Shown here: one piece after another, positions 61,143 to 64,000 of the stretch | How the letters are laid out: each line of letters begins with the position of its first letter | How positions within the stretch are numbered: position 1 is the first letter of the stretch | Assembly: GCF_000242635.2 (NCBI RefSeq) | Contig: NC_017770.1 | Coordinates: forward strand, 434,001-498,000 | Direction of reading: 5' to 3' | Source: Solitalea canadensis DSM 3403 | GTDB lineage: Bacteria > Bacteroidota > Bacteroidia > Sphingobacteriales > Sphingobacteriaceae | DNA length: 64,000 bases | Made by a program: the position numbers and the translations under genes | Notes under the pieces: generated by a model | What the model was told of the DNA's origin: nothing | Database searches by the model: none | The model's input: only the letters and a program-made list of their open reading frames with translations

Positions 61143-63554
61143 ATGAAGATTTCTTACAATTGGTTAAAACAATATATTCAAACTGAGTTAGCTCCTGAGG
61201 AGATATCAAAAATTCTTACGAATACAGGATTAGAAGTTGAAAGTCTGGAAAGAATTCAAACTATTCCGGGTGGTTTAGAGGGTTTGGTAATCGGTTATGT
61301 CACGTTTAGAGATAAACACCCTAATGCTGATAAGTTAAGTGTAACTAAAGTAAATGTTGGAGGTGAACGTGAATTAGATATTGTTTGCGGGGCTCCAAAT
61401 GTTGCAGCAGGACAAAAAGTGGTTGTCGCAACTGTTGGGTGTATTGTACATCCGGTTTCAGGCGAACCTTTTGAAATTAAAAAAGCAAAGATCAGAGGTG
61501 AGGTTTCTGAAGGGATGATCTGTGCAGAAGATGAAATTGGTTTAGGAGAATCTCATGCAGGTATTATGGTGCTTCCGGAAGATGCTCCGATCGGTATGCC
61601 GGCTAAAGAATATTTCAAAATCGAAGATGATTATTGTTTCGAAATTGGCCTTACGCCAAATCGAGTTGATGCTTCTTCACATATTGGCGTTGCAAGAGAT
61701 GTTGCCGCTGTATTGAAAGGTGCGGTTGTAATACCTTCTATTGATAATTTTAAGGTTGAAAATAATGACCTTAAAATTTCAGTTGAAGTAAAAGACAGTG
61801 AGGCTTGTCCGCGTTACTCAGGTGTTACAATTTCAGGAGTAACCGTTAAAGATTCTCCTGAATGGCTACAAAACAAATTACGTGCAATTGGAATTCGTCC
61901 GATTAACAATGTGGTTGACGTTACCAATTACGTTTTACACGAAACAGGGCAACCTTTACATGCATTTGATGCTGCCGAAATAAAAGGTAATAAAGTTATT
62001 GTTCGCAAAGCCGTTGAAAGGTCAACGTTTGTAACACTTGATGGGGCAGAACGTAAACTGTCGGCTAATGATCTGATGATTTGCAATGAGCAGGAAGAAA
62101 TGTGTATTGCAGGAGTTTTCGGAGGATTAAATGCAGGTGTTAAAGAAACTACTAAAGCCATTTTCCTGGAGTCGGCTTATTTCAGTTCAGTTTCTGTTCG
62201 CAAAACAGCAAAACTTCATAATTTAAAAACAGATTCATCGTTCCGTTTTGAACGTGGAACTGATCCGGAAGCAACAGTGTATGCTTTAAAACGTGCAACT
62301 TTATTGATTAAAGAGGTTGCTGGCGGATCTGTTTCGTCTGATGTAATTGATATTTATCCTACCGTTATTAAGAAGGCAGAAGTGGATGTTACGTATAAAA
62401 ACGTATATCGCTTAATCGGAAAGCAGATTCCGGCAGAAGAGATTAAATCGATTTTAAAAGGCTTGGGTATTGAAATTCTTTCAGAAAATGCTGAAGGTTT
62501 TAAAGTAAGTGTTCCTACCAATAAAGTGGACGTTACCCGTGAAGTTGATATCATTGAAGAGATTTTGCGTATTTACGGGTATAATAATGTTGAAATCCCT
62601 ACTATTTTAAATTCTTCATTGTCTTTTGCAATTAAGCCTGATCGTGAGAAACTGCAAAATGTTGTTTCTGATTTCTTTACAGCCAATGGCTTTAATGAGA
62701 TTATGTCGAACTCATTAACCAAGTCGGCTTACAGTCAACTTACTGCTACGATCAATCCGGAAGAAAATGTAGTTATTCTAAATCCATTAAGTACTGATCT
62801 TGACGTAATGCGCCAAACATTATTGTTCTCAGGTTTAGAGGCCATTGCTTATAACCAAAACCGTAAGAATGCAGATGTGAAGTTCTATGAGTTTGGTAAA
62901 ATCTATAAAACGATAGAAAATGGTTATTACGAGGAACCTCGTTTGGCCTTATTTGTAACAGGCAGAAAGGAAATAGAGCAGTGGAATGCATCCGCAAACC
63001 AAGTTGACTACTTTTTGTTAAAAGGTTATGTAGATGCCATAATTAAGAAACTAAAGGTTTCTGTTGCATCGTCAGAAGTTATCAATAACGATATTTTTGC
63101 TGAAGGATTGGCTTATAAAAAAGGCAAAAATGTAATTGTCCAGTTTGGACAGGTGAGTAAAGCTGTTTTAAAGAAATTAGATATAGATAAGCCTGTATTC
63201 TATGCTGACTTTAACTGGGAATATCTATTGAAGGTTCAGTTAAATAACGTTGCGGAATACAAAGAAGTGGCAAAATTTCCTGCTGTTCGTCGAGACTTGT
63301 CTATGTTGTTAGATAGTTCGGTGAATTTCGCTTCATTAAAAGAAATTGCTTTTCAAGTTGAAAAGAACTTACTGAAAGAAGTAAATATTTTTGATAAATA
63401 TGAGGGAGATAAGCTTCCTCAAGGTAAAAAGTCATATGCATTGAGCTTTGTCATTCAGGATGAGGAGAAAACCCTTACCGATAAGCAAATAGATGGCATT
63501 ATGCAAAAACTGATTGCTGGGTTTGAAAAAGTAGGAGCGGAGATCAGAAAATAA
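61143..63554 (+). CDS. pheT: phenylalanyl-tRNA synthetase beta subunit
   Basis: 803 aa, full length. An N-terminal B1 and tRNA-binding OB domain (MKISYNWLKQYIQTELAPEE; HPNADKLSVTKVNVGG), B3/B4 editing region, B5 (VDVTREVDIIEEILRIYGYN) and the C-terminal ferredoxin-like anticodon-binding domain (FPAVRRDLSMLLD). It forms the alpha2-beta2 enzyme with PheS, which is not in the window. A hairpin follows the stop; a coiled-coil gene and zapA come next. Confidence 0.98.
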   Translation: MKISYNWLKQYIQTELAPEEISKILTNTGLEVESLERIQTIPGGLEGLVIGYVTFRDKHPNADKLSVTKVNVGGERELDIVCGAPNVAAGQKVVVATVGCIVHPVSGEPFEIKKAKIRGEVSEGMICAEDEIGLGESHAGIMVLPEDAPIGMPAKEYFKIEDDYCFEIGLTPNRVDASSHIGVARDVAAVLKGAVVIPSIDNFKVENNDLKISVEVKDSEACPRYSGVTISGVTVKDSPEWLQNKLRAIGIRPINNVVDVTNYVLHETGQPLHAFDAAEIKGNKVIVRKAVERSTFVTLDGAERKLSANDLMICNEQEEMCIAGVFGGLNAGVKETTKAIFLESAYFSSVSVRKTAKLHNLKTDSSFRFERGTDPEATVYALKRATLLIKEVAGGSVSSDVIDIYPTVIKKAEVDVTYKNVYRLIGKQIPAEEIKSILKGLGIEILSENAEGFKVSVPTNKVDVTREVDIIEEILRIYGYNNVEIPTILNSSLSFAIKPDREKLQNVVSDFFTANGFNEIMSNSLTKSAYSQLTATINPEENVVILNPLSTDLDVMRQTLLFSGLEAIAYNQNRKNADVKFYEFGKIYKTIENGYYEEPRLALFVTGRKEIEQWNASANQVDYFLLKGYVDAIIKKLKVSVASSEVINNDIFAEGLAYKKGKNVIVQFGQVSKAVLKKLDIDKPVFYADFNWEYLLKVQLNNVAEYKEVAKFPAVRRDLSMLLDSSVNFASLKEIAFQVEKNLLKEVNIFDKYEGDKLPQGKKSYALSFVIQDEEKTLTDKQIDGIMQKLIAGFEKVGAEIRK

Positions 63555-63566
63555 GATATCATTATT

Positions 63567-63626
63567 AAAAATCAGGAATTAAGATTTTTTTATATATTAC
63601 AGAATTCTTATTCTTGATTTTTTCTT
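63567..63626 (+). terminator. long hairpin after pheT
   Basis: AAAAATCAGGAAT (63567-63579 region) pairs with ATTCTTGATTTTT (63610-63622) with one G-T pair and ends in a T-run. It may terminate or attenuate before the coiled-coil gene. Confidence 0.55.
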
Positions 63627-63644
63627 AAGGAATCTGAAAAATCT

Positions 63645-63935
63645 ATGAGTGAACTGGTAAAAACGCTTGAGCATCTTCAGCAAAAAATGCAAAAACTAAT
63701 GGTTTTGCATAATAAACTGCAAAAAGAGCATATGGAACTTTTAGCGGAACTGAATGAAGCAAAAGAGGTATCAGAGACCCGTAGAACAACGATTTTGGAG
63801 TTGGAAGATCAGTTAAAAGCAGCAAGATTAGCTTCTTCTTTATCAGGAGGTAGTGAAAAGGCTCTTGACATCCAACAAAAAATTAACGAATTTGCGAAAG
63901 AAATAGACAGGTGCATTGAGCTCCTGACTAAATAA
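63645..63935 (+). CDS. small coiled-coil protein upstream of zapA
   Basis: 96 aa, almost entirely helical with heptad patterns (LVKTLEHLQQKMQKLMVLHN, LLAELNEAKEV). No known domain is visible. It lies between pheT and zapA; a coiled-coil gene beside zapA suggests a role in cell division or FtsZ-ring regulation, but that is inferred from position only. Confidence 0.8.
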   Translation: MSELVKTLEHLQQKMQKLMVLHNKLQKEHMELLAELNEAKEVSETRRTTILELEDQLKAARLASSLSGGSEKALDIQQKINEFAKEIDRCIELLTK

Positions 63936-63956
63936 ACTCGTGATTTAGTGCTCAAA

Positions 63957-64000
63957 ATGGGAGAAATTTCCATTAAAATAAATATTGCTGATAGGGTGTA
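63957..64000 (+). CDS. zapA: cell division protein ZapA, 5' fragment
   Basis: The last 44 bases open an ATG frame reading MGEISIKINIADRV, which matches the start of Bacteroidota ZapA proteins that cross-link FtsZ filaments. The gene runs out of the window, so only 14 complete codons can be seen. It begins 21 bp after the coiled-coil gene. Confidence 0.75.
   Translation, partial: MGEISIKINIADRV

Overview
The window is a stretch of AT-rich bacterial chromosome from a member of the Bacteroidota, most likely order Sphingobacteriales (Sphingobacteriaceae-like). The evidence is the Bacteroidota-type promoters (TTTG about 18-21 nt upstream of TAnnTTTG, with no clear Shine-Dalgarno sequences), the gldA-gldF-gldG transporter genes, the purN-purH-mreBCD-PBP2-rodA order, a TonB-dependent receptor with an N-terminal carboxypeptidase-regulatory-like domain, and proteins typical of the phylum. 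The genus is not determined. No prophage, CRISPR array or complete insertion sequence was seen; nearly all of it is core or lightly accessory chromosome.

Layout. 1-3.8 kb: 3' end of an rRNA m5C methyltransferase, a PAS-LuxR regulator and a two-gene Fe-S/membrane redox module. 4.1-4.3 kb: two tandem tRNA-Phe genes with promoter and terminator, then a gene-poor, hairpin-rich stretch. 5.2-15 kb: tdk, a conserved hypothetical, and a leftward purN-purH-mreB-mreC-mreD-mrdA-rodA cluster (purine synthesis joined to the rod-shape machinery). 15-22.5 kb: a patatin/barrel fusion, a POTRA-type outer-membrane protein, a GntR regulator, a TRIC-type channel and a secreted hypothetical. 22.4-27.6 kb: tyrosine catabolism (hppD, hmgA, FAH-family hydrolase, flavin reductase) interrupted by a four-helix-bundle gene with flanking inverted repeats. 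27.7-36.7 kb: an alpha-glucan phosphorylase-like protein, two decayed genes, an M16 protease pair, rpsT, a beta-propeller lipoprotein and a phospholipase-C-like protein. 36.7-41 kb: metY-metX behind a SAM-I riboswitch and a cysteine-rich leader peptide, then dnaN. 41-49 kb: gldAFG, glyS and an S9 peptidase. 49-53 kb: a BlaI/BlaR1-like pair with three perfect operator palindromes, and a DUF4349-type lipoprotein. 53-64 kb: an aromatic amino acid hydroxylase (which would feed the tyrosine pathway), an SDR, radC, a PepSY/TonB-receptor iron-uptake pair, pheT, a coiled-coil protein and the first codons of zapA.

The most interesting signals are not in the large genes. They are: (i) a dispersed family of intergenic elements built from tandem 7-bp units (GWTCATR) arranged as facing arms, at five loci; (ii) a metY leader that combines a SAM-I riboswitch with a 39-aa ORF ending Cys-Cys-Cys-Met-Cys, whose Cys codons can pair with downstream RNA; (iii) three perfect TACGAA-N4-TTCGTA operators upstream of blaI; (iv) a four-helix-bundle gene bounded by imperfect inverted repeats; (v) a phosphorylase-like protein with Thr where the PLP lysine is expected; and (vi) two probable gene remnants, including a LytTR fragment that begins inside one of the heptamer elements.
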